Of a stretch of 19,517 bases of DNA, positions 1-8,197 are shown piece by piece. A program made the translations under genes and the position numbers. The stretch is from positions 1 to 19,517 of the forward strand of contig CAZUHU010000060.1 in assembly GCA_964620645.1 (NCBI GenBank), given 5' to 3'. The stretch comes from Bog-950 sp964620645. Lineage in GTDB: Bacteria > Bacteroidota > Bacteroidia > Chitinophagales > LD1. The notes beneath the pieces are model-generated. The model searched no databases and was not told the origin of the DNA. It saw only the letters and a list, made by a program, of their open reading frames with translations. Every line of letters begins with the position of its first letter. Position 1 is the first letter of the stretch.

Positions 1-3000
1 ATGACGGTGAAGAACAACGCTTCTTCCATTGCCGCTAATTCTATCAAAACCCTCAGCGGAACTGATATGGTAACAGTGGCGGGTATGAGCAGCATTACGC
101 TACAATACAATAAAACCGATGCCCGCTGGTATGTAACCGGCAGCGAAAACTTTACCGTATCTTCAACCAGCCTTCCTACTAAAGACATTGTACCCGGTAC
201 CGGCTCTGCAATTACAGTGGTAAACGGCGCTAACCAGGTTGTTGGCGGCGGTAACGTAGTAGTAGATGTGCAAACCAACAGTTTGGGCCAAAAAGGTATT
301 GTGCCGGGCCCAACAGGGCTAAACAGCAGCCAGGTTTGGGGCACTGACGGTGGTGGCAACCCTGCATGGGCTAAAGTTCAGAACGCACAATTACAAAATT
401 CATCGGTAACCGTAAATACAGGTACAGGTTTAAGCGGTGGCGGTAACGTGGCTTTGGGCGGAACGCTTAACCTAACCAATACGGCGCCTGACCAAACCGT
501 TACATTAACCAACGGCACGGGCATTTCTGCAACAGGCACGTATCCTAACTTTACTATCACCAATACTGCACCCGACCAAACAGTTGTTCTTAACAGTGGA
601 ACGGGCATTTCAGCCACAGGCACGTATCCAAACTTTACCATAACCAATACAGGCGATTTAAGCAGTACAAACGAAGGTTCGCTAACGGTTGGTGCGGGTA
701 CTGCAACCACCTCTTTAATCTCATCAAATACAAGCGGTAGCACACCGGTTACTTTACAGGCCGGTTCAAACGTTACTTTAAGCGAAGCAGGTAACACTAT
801 TACCATAGCCTCCTCCAACAGCGGTGGTACTGTAACCAGTATAGCTACAACAGCACCTATAACAGGTGGCACCATTACTACAAGCGGCACCATTGGCCTT
901 ACGCAATTAGGCGATGTATTGGCAGGCACAGGTGTAAGTGTAAGCGGCGGTACTGATAAACTACCGGGCAATGCAGATGTTACTATTACTAATACCGGTG
1001 TTACATCTATAGCCGGTACGCCTAACCAGGTTATTGTAAACCAGGCAACAGGTGCAGTTACCCTGTCAACTCCACAAAATATACACACCGGTGCCAATGT
1101 TACCTTTAACAGCGTTACTGCGCCAAACGACATCTTCGGCAGAATAAACGTTATTGACACCCGCGCAAGCGACTTTGCTCCAAACACTTTTGACAATGAA
1201 GTAGCTTTTGAATTTAAAGCACGTGGGTCTATTGCAGGTACCCCCGGCAGCGGCACCTATGGTGGCCTTATGACCATGGCCCCTTGGGGAGATAACAGCG
1301 GCGACTTACACCACCAACTGTTTTTTAACAACGGCGGCATCTTCTACCGTACCGGTCAGCCTGATAACACCACCTGGAACGGATGGAGCCAGGTGCTTAC
1401 TTCCGGTAACATTTCAAGCAATATAAACGGTACCACTAACTACGTTCCCAAATTTACAAGCGCCAACACAATTGGTAATAGCTTGGTATACGACAATGGT
1501 ACCGGTATTGGTATTGGCACCACAGGCTCAGCCCGTTTACATGTTAGCGGCGGCGGTATGATACTGGGCACGAATGGAGTTACTTCTAATACACGTACAT
1601 TAACGATACTTGAAGATGGCGATGCACAAACAAACTTTGGCTCTTACCCCGGCCAGTGGACCAGCGCACTTCAAATTCAGGATAATACCACTAGCCGCTT
1701 TGTATGGCTTTCGCCTTTAGATAACGCCAGCGGAGCCAATGCCCGTTTGGTAAGTGCCGGCAGTGGCTTTGATATTTATACAAATACAAGCACACAGGCA
1801 ATGTCACTTTCTGCCGCCGGGGCAGCAACCTTTCCATCCTTAAGTGCCGGTGGTTTAGTAAAATCAGTTGGTGGTACATTACAGATTGCAGGTGGTGGAG
1901 ACTTACCCGCCGGAAGTGGTAATTACATCCAGAATCAATATGGTGGAGCCCAAAGCGCTAACATGTGGATCAGCGGGGAAACGCGCACGGGAAACTGGTT
2001 TCGCAACAGCGCGTCCGGTACCGGTTTGTATAATGAAGCAACTGGTGCGGGTGTCTATTCACCTTCAGGCGGTTTAATGAGCACGTATAACGGCAGCAAC
2101 TTCCGCATTGAAGGTCAACGCTTATATGGTTCAGGGTCTTCATCTACATACGGCGCGCTAACCATACAGGGCGATAAAGCCGGATGGGGCGGTATAAGTT
2201 TCCGCGACGCTGCAGGCAACTTGCAAAAAACATTTATGATAACCAGCACATACAGTGGCATATATAACAGCAGCGATAACAACTGGGATTGGCTGTTTAA
2301 TAGTGGAAGCCTGCAGACCCTTAATACATATAGCCCTGCCAACAATGTTATGCGTTTAACCCCTAATCTTCATTTAAATGCCCTTGCAGGATACGCCGTT
2401 ATTCTTAACTGGGATAATGGCGCTGTAAGCGCCGGAACACAACAGTTGCGCATTGGCAACGGGCAGGGAAGCGATATGTTTGGTGTTTTAGGCAACGGCG
2501 ATGTAACAATTCAAAACAAGTTAGCCCTACGTGGCGATGATAGTTGGCTTCGTTTAAACCAAAACAGCAACTTTGGCTCGGGTACTTATACTCCCGGTTT
2601 TTTCCGTGCCGACCAGGGTGTAGCTACGGCAGGCCTTGCCAATGCCTATGGCGGTGTATATGGGGTGAACTCTCCGTACTACCACACAAACATTAATGAC
2701 TCATGGTTACCTTACCCCGGCAACAGCTACAACTACTTCAGAGGCAATGCCTATGCCTGGAATGCGCATTGGTACGACGAAAACAACGCCGGTTATTATA
2801 TGAACCTGGATAATACTACCCGCATGGCTTACCTGTATTACGGTGTAGGAGCTTACGGAGGAAGCGGCTGGTTAAGCGGTATTATGCAAACGGAAAACAC
2901 AAGTGATGGTCACCAGTACGTGCCGCTAACGGGCAACTGGGGTTATGTAGGTACCAGCGGTCAATATTGGTTTTATATGTATTCTAACAACTATGTGGAT

Positions 3001-3786
3001 GTTTCCGGGCGCGAAACGAAAAGAAACATTACCGCGGTTGATGAAGACATGTCAGAATACCTGATGCAGGATATTGACAAAATGAAACCCTCATTTTACA
3101 AATACAAACTGGAAACAGATGAAATGGAGGCCGGTAACGAACCCAAATACCGCCCGAACATGCATATTGGGTTAATACTTGATGAAACACCTGATTATAT
3201 ACAGGACCAGGCTTTTAGTGGGGTAGACATTTATGCACTGGCTTCTTTGGGTTTGGCAGGTGTAAAGCATAACCGCCAGGAGATAAAAGAACTACAGGCG
3301 CAGGTGGCAACCAACAACAGGAAAATCAGCGATTTCGGTAACGAAAGCCTTACCGGCATTGAAACCTGGGTTAAGTTCTCCGATGAGTTTATTGCCCAAA
3401 ACACGGGCAACGTAGTACCTGTGGTAACAGTTAGTCCTACTCAGGCCGGCATTACTTTAAGTGTAACAGAAACCAATAAAGACGGATTTAAGGTAGTAAG
3501 TTCTGCTCCTCTACAAGGGGCAACATTTAACTGGATAGCTATGGCCAAAGTGCCTGCTGCCCAGGTTACTTCAAAAAATGAAGGAACCGTGGCACCGGAG
3601 TTGTTGAACCAACTGAAGGTTGACGCTGATAAAAAATCTGCCATACGTAAATACTGGGAAACACAGAAGCAGAACAACCAACAAGAAGCCGCCCGTCAAC
3701 ACGCGGAACACGAGAAGATTGTAAAAGCAGGCAAAGAGAATTATATGCCAACAACCGGTATACCTGCCAAGGTTGAAGAGAAATAA
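1..3786 (+). CDS. Large modular fibre-like surface protein with C-terminal S74 chaperone (5' partial, copy 1)
   Basis: This is the C-terminal 1261 residues of a larger secreted protein. The Met at base 1 matches internal residue 115 of the paralogue at 4120, so about 114 residues including the signal peptide lie outside the window. Visible in order: Thr/Asn/Gly-rich beta modules (about residues 1-375); a phage knob-like segment (about 376-470, with GGLMTMAPWGD and WNGWSQVLTSGN); a GIGTT...LHVSGG tail-fibre motif (about 500-520); WYDENNAGYYMNLDN (from 924); and an S74 intramolecular-chaperone domain from S1002, where SGRETKRNI aligns with the family consensus SDRRLKENI and gives a S1002/K1007 pair. 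The domain continues with HIGLILDETPDY and ends near AGVKHNRQEIKEL. A beta domain (about 1111-1184) and a charged tail follow. S74 domains drive trimerisation of phage fibres and then cut themselves off; that role here is inferred. No T9SS sorting domain is visible. The partner copy follows 333 bp downstream. Confidence 0.85.
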   Translation: MTVKNNASSIAANSIKTLSGTDMVTVAGMSSITLQYNKTDARWYVTGSENFTVSSTSLPTKDIVPGTGSAITVVNGANQVVGGGNVVVDVQTNSLGQKGIVPGPTGLNSSQVWGTDGGGNPAWAKVQNAQLQNSSVTVNTGTGLSGGGNVALGGTLNLTNTAPDQTVTLTNGTGISATGTYPNFTITNTAPDQTVVLNSGTGISATGTYPNFTITNTGDLSSTNEGSLTVGAGTATTSLISSNTSGSTPVTLQAGSNVTLSEAGNTITIASSNSGGTVTSIATTAPITGGTITTSGTIGLTQLGDVLAGTGVSVSGGTDKLPGNADVTITNTGVTSIAGTPNQVIVNQATGAVTLSTPQNIHTGANVTFNSVTAPNDIFGRINVIDTRASDFAPNTFDNEVAFEFKARGSIAGTPGSGTYGGLMTMAPWGDNSGDLHHQLFFNNGGIFYRTGQPDNTTWNGWSQVLTSGNISSNINGTTNYVPKFTSANTIGNSLVYDNGTGIGIGTTGSARLHVSGGGMILGTNGVTSNTRTLTILEDGDAQTNFGSYPGQWTSALQIQDNTTSRFVWLSPLDNASGANARLVSAGSGFDIYTNTSTQAMSLSAAGAATFPSLSAGGLVKSVGGTLQIAGGGDLPAGSGNYIQNQYGGAQSANMWISGETRTGNWFRNSASGTGLYNEATGAGVYSPSGGLMSTYNGSNFRIEGQRLYGSGSSSTYGALTIQGDKAGWGGISFRDAAGNLQKTFMITSTYSGIYNSSDNNWDWLFNSGSLQTLNTYSPANNVMRLTPNLHLNALAGYAVILNWDNGAVSAGTQQLRIGNGQGSDMFGVLGNGDVTIQNKLALRGDDSWLRLNQNSNFGSGTYTPGFFRADQGVATAGLANAYGGVYGVNSPYYHTNINDSWLPYPGNSYNYFRGNAYAWNAHWYDENNAGYYMNLDNTTRMAYLYYGVGAYGGSGWLSGIMQTENTSDGHQYVPLTGNWGYVGTSGQYWFYMYSNNYVDVSGRETKRNITAVDEDMSEYLMQDIDKMKPSFYKYKLETDEMEAGNEPKYRPNMHIGLILDETPDYIQDQAFSGVDIYALASLGLAGVKHNRQEIKELQAQVATNNRKISDFGNESLTGIETWVKFSDEFIAQNTGNVVPVVTVSPTQAGITLSVTETNKDGFKVVSSAPLQGATFNWIAMAKVPAAQVTSKNEGTVAPELLNQLKVDADKKSAIRKYWETQKQNNQQEAARQHAEHEKIVKAGKENYMPTTGIPAKVEEK
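478..645 (+). repeat. Two tandem 84-bp units (module A) in copy 1
   Basis: Two consecutive 28-codon units (478-561 and 562-645) encode nearly the same peptide, of the form N-T-A-P-D-Q-T-V ... GTYPNFTIT. They differ mostly at synonymous sites. Copy 2 has only one such unit (4939-5022). The single unit starts like unit 1 and continues with the VVLN residues of unit 2, as expected from unequal crossing-over. Confidence 0.85.
646..1008 (+). repeat. Modules B (171 bp) and C (192 bp) in copy 1
   Basis: Module B (646-816, 57 codons, NTGDLSSTNEGSLTVGAG...) is followed directly by module C (817-1008, 64 codons, NSGGTVTSIATTAPITGG...). Both recur in copy 2 at exactly the same lengths but in the opposite relative order. 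I located the boundaries by aligning the translations by eye. Confidence 0.75.
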
Positions 3787-3797
3787 ACCAAGATAAA

Positions 3798-3846
3798 CTG
3801 TAAGCACACAGCCGCAAAGCAAAACTTTGCGGCTGTGTGCTTACAG
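3798..3846 (+). terminator. 22-bp perfect hairpin after copy 1
   Basis: The arms 3798-3819 and 3825-3846 are perfect reverse complements with a CAAAA loop at 3820-3824, starting 12 bases after the stop codon. There is no T-run downstream, so it may act as a transcript-end stabiliser or a Bacteroidota-type terminator rather than a textbook intrinsic terminator. Confidence 0.7.
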
Positions 3847-3933
3847 CCAATTCCCTCTTAGTCCATGTTAACTGAGTTTACATGCTTTTTTGCTCTGGAG
3901 CATAATGCCCAACAACTATGCATTTTGCAGAGG

Positions 3934-3965
3934 ACAGGATTGTTCAGATATATGAACAATCCTGT
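3934..3965. promoter_or_regulatory. 13-bp perfect inverted repeat upstream of copy 2
   Basis: The arms ACAGGATTGTTCA (3934-3946) and TGAACAATCCTGT (3953-3965) flank a six-base GATATA centre. The site lies about 155 bp before the start of copy 2 and has no T-run. It could be an operator, a leader hairpin or a second transcript end; the sequence alone does not decide. Confidence 0.4.
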
Positions 3966-4119
3966 GATTCGGAAGTTATATTGAAAAAATAAATATACTT
4001 AGAGAAATCCCCGCTATCCGTGATTTTCACGCGGTTATCTCAAAAAAGCTTGCATTATGGCAAAATTATTGCTACATTCTCTCCGGATTTTAGTTTACTC
4101 AAAAACTACACAGCGGTAT

Positions 4120-7100
4120 ATGAAAAAACTCTACATCTTGGCGGCTTTGGTATTTCTATTGGTTGCAGGTGCCAAAGCACAGAAAAGCATTGGTATAAAC
4201 ACCAACGACCCTAAATCAACTTTTGATGTAAATGGTAACCTTGCCTTGCGCGAAGGTCCTTCACTGGTGCTTGCCAATGGCGGAGCCTCCGGTGGCGTAA
4301 ACGACAACATCGTTCTGCCCGATATTACCGGCTTAAGCGGTGTTAAAGCCAGCTTTTACCGCATTACCGGCCCTACTGCGGCATTCTCAATTTACGGAGT
4401 GGTGCCCAACGCCGGCGCGGATGGCCAGTTGGTTACCTTACTGAATACCACTACCAATGTAATGACGGTGAAGAACAACGCTTCTTCCATTGCCGCTAAT
4501 TCTATCAAAACCCTTAGCGGTGCAGATATGGTAACGGTGGCAGGTATGAGCAGCATTACCCTGCAATACAATAAAACCGATGCCCGCTGGTATGTAACGG
4601 GTAGCGAGAACTTTACGGTGTCTTCAACCAGCCTGCCTACAAAAGATATTGTACCGGGAACCGGTTCAGCTATTACAGTAGTAAACGGTGCTAACCAGGT
4701 TGTTGGCGGCGGTAACGTAGTAGTAGATGTGCAAACCAACAGTTTGGGCCAAAAAGGTATTGTGCCGGGCCCAACAGGGTTAAACAGCAGCCAGGTTTGG
4801 GGTACTGATGGTGGTGGCAACCCTGCATGGGCTAAAGTACAGAACGCACAATTACAAAACTCATCAGTAACCGTAAATACAGGTACAGGTTTAAGCGGTG
4901 GCGGTAACGTGGCATTGGGCGGAACGCTTAACCTAACCAATACGGCACCTGACCAAACGGTTGTTCTTAACAATGGCACGGGAATTTCAGCAACAGGCAC
5001 CTACCCAAACTTTACAATAACCAACACGGGCGATTTAAGCAATACAAACGAGGCCCAAACATTAGCAGGTAGCGGCACCACCGATATTAACCTTACCCAG
5101 GCAGGAGGCACCGGTGGGGGAACAATAACTTTACAGGGCAGTGGCGCTACCTCTGTTAGCCGCTCAGGTAACACTTTTACTATCAGTTCAACCAATAGTG
5201 GTGGCACCGTTACCAGTATAGCAACTACTGCTCCCATAACAGGGGGGCCAATAACCACCACAGGCACTATTGGTTTAACCCAGCTTGGTGATGTGCTGGC
5301 CGGAACAGGCGTTTCGGTTACTAACGGTACAGATAAAATACCAGGCTCTACAGATGTTACTATCACCAATACGGGTGTTACTTCAGCCGTTGCAGGTAGT
5401 GGAATCAGTGTTTCAGGGGCAACCGGAGCAGTTACTATTACAAACACCGGAGACTTAAGCACCAGCAACGAAGGTTCGCTAACGGTTGGTGCCGGAACAG
5501 CAACTACCTCCTTGATATCAAGTAACACAACAGGAAGCACGGCGGTAACATTACAAGCCGGAGCAAACGTTACACTAAGCGAGGCGGGTAATACCATCAC
5601 CATAGCCTCAACAAACAGTGGCGGTACCGTTACATCAGTATCGGCAACAGCACCTATTAGTGTAACAAACCCTACTACTACACCTAATATTTCAATGACC
5701 CAGGCCGGCACCGGTAGTAACGGATGGTTAAGTTCTACTGACTTCAATACTTTTAACGGCAAACCAACAGGTACCGGAACTGCTACACAGGTTACCTTTT
5801 GGGGCTCATCAAGCGGTTTAACCTCAGATGCTAACCTGTATTGGGATAACACCAATAAGCGTTTGGGTATTGGCACTGCAAGCCCTGCAGATGCTTTAGA
5901 TGTGCGCAACGCGCTTAGCGTTAATGAAATCAAATTTCGTAATGTAGGTGGTGGAGATGATAGCGACCCTTACCGCCTTCGTAAAGTAAACAGCGGTGTT
6001 AGCAATACAAACTGGTTGGAACTACAACTCAACGATGATGCCAACGAGGAGTTCAGGATTTATGGCAACTCGTGTGCTTCTTACGGCTGCGGCGAGTACA
6101 GCGGAAACCTTTATCATTATTTCCGGGCTGATGGTACGGCTTATCATGCAGGAACAATGAACTCGGCTTACGTAAATACTACCGACAATGCTGTTGGAAG
6201 CGGCGTAACCGGTATAGTGGTAAAAGCAGGTGATAACAACCACCGCACGGCTTCCGCGGCGGCTGTACTATCCTTTTTAGGTATTACCGCACCAACCGGC
6301 GATAACCTTGGCAACCATACAGCCACTACCACGCTGAATATGAATGGCCAGGCTATTACCAATATTGGAGATGCCTATAATAACGGCTGGTACAGGAATA
6401 ACAACGCTGGAACAGGAATATATAACCAGGCTACCGGTCGTCATTTTTATAGCGAAAGCAACAGTTACTGGACCACCGCAAGTGCCAACGGTATGATATT
6501 CCGAAATGGTGCAGGAGGTACCATTGTGGGCTATACCTATTGGGATGGAACAGCCGGTAGTAACAACTACGGTTTGCTATCACCCAGTGGCAACTGGCGC
6601 TACCGTGTTGATAATAGTAATACGGAGGCATACGGCGGCTTTTATAACTACACCGCTTACAACCAGTTTACTTATGACCGCGATAACACCGGCTACTACA
6701 TGGACATGAACAACGGTTCGTACTTTAATGTTACTACCGGTAACGAGGTTTACACGAATAACTGGTTTCGTGTAAACGGCGGCGGTGGTATTTACTGGCA
6801 GGCTTATGGCGGCGGCTGGTATATGCAGGATGGTACCTGGGTACGTGCCTATAATAATAAAGCGATATTAGCCACGGGCGGGTTAGCGGGTTACGGTAAT
6901 AGTGTTTTTAGTGGGGCTTATGGCGCAAACCCACGCATTTACGCCAACTACGACAACGTTGGGGCAGGTGGTATAATGGTGGCTGATGATGGAGGCTTTT
7001 TTGACTATAATGATGGCTACATTGAATACCGCGGCAGCACCGGTTTAGCGGTTAGAGTTGATAATGGCGCAGGTGGCATATTAATGCGCATGACCAATAC

Positions 7101-8136
7101 AGGTGGTGGAGGTACGGCTGATAGAAGAATAATTACTGATGCAAACGCCTGGGGTCTTGTTGGAGCCAGCGGTAACGCATTTTGGCAATTCTGGGGCTAT
7201 TCCTTCAATAACGCTTCAACCCGCGAATCGAAAAAAGATATTACCCAAGTAAGCGGCGCCGTAGCAGCCAAAGTAATGGAGGACCTTGACAAAATGCACC
7301 CTTACCTATACCGCTACAATGTAGAAAGCGATGAAATGGTTGAAGGGCAAGAAGCCAAATACCGCCCCGGATTGCACATGGGCTTGTTGGTTGACGAAAG
7401 CCCGGATTACGTGCAATCACAATCCTATGACGGAGTGGATATCTATGCCGTAGCGACGCTGGGTGTTAGTGCGGCCAAAGTAAACCGTGAAGACATTAAG
7501 GAAATAAAAAGTGCCATGGGATGGTCTGATGAAACGATGAACATTCAGGACTTTGGCTCAGTAAATGTAACCGGTGAAAGTATGTGGGTTGATTTTGACA
7601 AGGCTTTTTCAGCAAAACTGAATGGCGCACTACCAGTAATTACTGTAACAGGTAACAAACAAACAGGCGAAGTTTATGTAACAGAAAAAACCGACAAAGG
7701 ATTCCGTGTAAAAATAGCCGGCGATTACAACGGCCTTCAGTTAGATTATATAGCCATGGCTAAGGTAACACATGCATCTGCCAAGGCAAGTGAGGTTCCT
7801 GCTGAAACGCTTAGCAGAATGTATGTTACTGCCGAACAAAAAAAGAAGGCATATGAAGGCACCCATAAACCGGAGAACTCAATTGAAAGCATAAAGGAAA
7901 AGGCGCAAAAAGAAGCTCCTGCCATTCAAAAACAGCGCCACGACGAAATTTATGGTTCAGGAATGCAGGCTGAAGACCCTGCAAAACCAACATTTGATGT
8001 AAAGAAAGACGCAGAGGAAAAGCGTCGGAAAGCGGAAGAGGACAAGAAAAACTATACGCCTGTTCCTGAAAATGGCCCGGCCAAAAACTTAGGTGTTGCA
8101 TCGCCTTCAAAAGAAAATGCACCATCAGAAAGATAG
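4120..8136 (+). CDS. Large modular fibre-like surface protein with C-terminal S74 chaperone (copy 2, complete)
   Basis: A 1338-residue protein starting at the ATG at 4120. This start puts a classic signal peptide (MKKLYILAALVFLLVAGAKA, cut before Q) at the very N-terminus; the in-frame ATG at 4057 would add 21 residues in front of it. The mature protein opens with GINTNDPKSTFDVNGN, as in many phage-tail-like proteins. Then come Thr/Gly-rich beta modules (about 110-520), LGIGTASPADALDVRN (about 582-597), repeats of the type WYRNNNAGTGIYNQATG, and YDRDNTGYYMDMNN (from 852). The S74 domain starts at S1033: STRESKKDI aligns with SDRRLKENI, giving S1033/K1038, followed by HMGLLVDESPDY and AAKVNREDIKEI. 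A beta domain (about 1144-1215) and a roughly 100-residue Lys/Glu-rich tail close it. The N-terminal third nearly duplicates copy 1, but the central body differs and lacks its knob-like segment. Likely a secreted trimeric fibre; ligand and export beyond the periplasm are unknown. Confidence 0.88.
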   Translation: MKKLYILAALVFLLVAGAKAQKSIGINTNDPKSTFDVNGNLALREGPSLVLANGGASGGVNDNIVLPDITGLSGVKASFYRITGPTAAFSIYGVVPNAGADGQLVTLLNTTTNVMTVKNNASSIAANSIKTLSGADMVTVAGMSSITLQYNKTDARWYVTGSENFTVSSTSLPTKDIVPGTGSAITVVNGANQVVGGGNVVVDVQTNSLGQKGIVPGPTGLNSSQVWGTDGGGNPAWAKVQNAQLQNSSVTVNTGTGLSGGGNVALGGTLNLTNTAPDQTVVLNNGTGISATGTYPNFTITNTGDLSNTNEAQTLAGSGTTDINLTQAGGTGGGTITLQGSGATSVSRSGNTFTISSTNSGGTVTSIATTAPITGGPITTTGTIGLTQLGDVLAGTGVSVTNGTDKIPGSTDVTITNTGVTSAVAGSGISVSGATGAVTITNTGDLSTSNEGSLTVGAGTATTSLISSNTTGSTAVTLQAGANVTLSEAGNTITIASTNSGGTVTSVSATAPISVTNPTTTPNISMTQAGTGSNGWLSSTDFNTFNGKPTGTGTATQVTFWGSSSGLTSDANLYWDNTNKRLGIGTASPADALDVRNALSVNEIKFRNVGGGDDSDPYRLRKVNSGVSNTNWLELQLNDDANEEFRIYGNSCASYGCGEYSGNLYHYFRADGTAYHAGTMNSAYVNTTDNAVGSGVTGIVVKAGDNNHRTASAAAVLSFLGITAPTGDNLGNHTATTTLNMNGQAITNIGDAYNNGWYRNNNAGTGIYNQATGRHFYSESNSYWTTASANGMIFRNGAGGTIVGYTYWDGTAGSNNYGLLSPSGNWRYRVDNSNTEAYGGFYNYTAYNQFTYDRDNTGYYMDMNNGSYFNVTTGNEVYTNNWFRVNGGGGIYWQAYGGGWYMQDGTWVRAYNNKAILATGGLAGYGNSVFSGAYGANPRIYANYDNVGAGGIMVADDGGFFDYNDGYIEYRGSTGLAVRVDNGAGGILMRMTNTGGGGTADRRIITDANAWGLVGASGNAFWQFWGYSFNNASTRESKKDITQVSGAVAAKVMEDLDKMHPYLYRYNVESDEMVEGQEAKYRPGLHMGLLVDESPDYVQSQSYDGVDIYAVATLGVSAAKVNREDIKEIKSAMGWSDETMNIQDFGSVNVTGESMWVDFDKAFSAKLNGALPVITVTGNKQTGEVYVTEKTDKGFRVKIAGDYNGLQLDYIAMAKVTHASAKASEVPAETLSRMYVTAEQKKKAYEGTHKPENSIESIKEKAQKEAPAIQKQRHDEIYGSGMQAEDPAKPTFDVKKDAEEKRRKAEEDKKNYTPVPENGPAKNLGVASPSKENAPSER
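4462..4938 (+). repeat. Near-identical N-terminal duplication, pairs with 1-477
   Basis: Bases 4462-4938 align without gaps to 1-477 (offset 4461). I count about 30 base differences in 477 by eye, and only one amino-acid change (Thr to Ala in the SG(T/A)DMV stretch). The differences are clustered: about 21 fall in 61-240, while 229-318 is identical over 90 bp. This fits recent duplication with patchy gene conversion. Confidence 0.85.
4939..5613 (+). repeat. Module series A, B', C, linker, B in copy 2
   Basis: In copy 2 the order is A (4939-5022, 84 bp), B' (5023-5193, 171 bp, a diverged form of B starting NTGDLSNTNEAQTLAG), C (5194-5385, 192 bp), a 57-bp linker (5386-5442), then B (5443-5613, 171 bp). 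A C-like start (NSGGTVTSVSATAPIS) follows from 5614. Copy 1 has A, A, B, C. The fixed unit lengths and changed order point to in-frame module shuffling. Confidence 0.75.
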
Positions 8137-8163
8137 GATACTGATAAGTTGTAAGTAAAAAAT

Positions 8164-8195
8164 AAAAAGGCGCCCTTGGTTAGGGCGCCTTTTTT
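8164..8195. terminator. Intrinsic terminator, probably bidirectional
   Basis: A GC-rich stem (8164-8176 with 8182-8194, loop TGGTT) contains GGCGCCC/GGGCGCC. It has an A-run on the left and six Ts (8190-8195) on the right. It sits in the 61-bp gap between the convergent ends of copy 2 and the HAD phosphatase gene, so it can serve both strands. Confidence 0.88.
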
Positions 8196-8197
8196 AT

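Larger units (their letters stand above)
3787..4119 (+). other. 333-bp intergenic region between the two paralogues
   Basis: It holds the 22-bp hairpin (3798-3846) and a second inverted repeat (3934-3965), listed separately. Any promoter for copy 2 must lie here or upstream. The best match I can find to the Bacteroidota -33/-7 pattern is ATTG at 4068-4071, 19 bases, then TAGTTTAC at 4091-4098. It matches only part of the consensus and should be treated as a guess. No strong Shine-Dalgarno sequence precedes the ATG at 4120. Confidence 0.5.

Noticed and set aside
478..645. CRISPR-like direct repeats
   Set aside because: The repeats are 84 bp, adjacent with no spacers, in frame and part of a coding region.
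378..1256. 292-codon open frame on the minus strand opposite copy 1
   Set aside because: It is the shadow of a Thr/Asn/Gly-rich coding sequence, whose reverse complement rarely forms stops. The product is a low-complexity Val/Pro/Leu run with no recognisable domain.
4057..4119. Earlier ATG start for copy 2
   Set aside because: It would place 21 extra residues in front of a complete signal peptide; the ATG at 4120 gives a normal secretory N-terminus.
4392..5933. Two long minus-strand open frames opposite copy 2 (202 and 310 codons)
   Set aside because: Same compositional effect; they mirror the repeated modules of the real gene and resemble the shadow frame in copy 1.
1..8136. Prophage or phage-tail island
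   Set aside because: The S74 domains and knob-like segments resemble phage fibres, but copy 2 has a Sec signal peptide and no phage structural, packaging, lysis or integrase gene is present.
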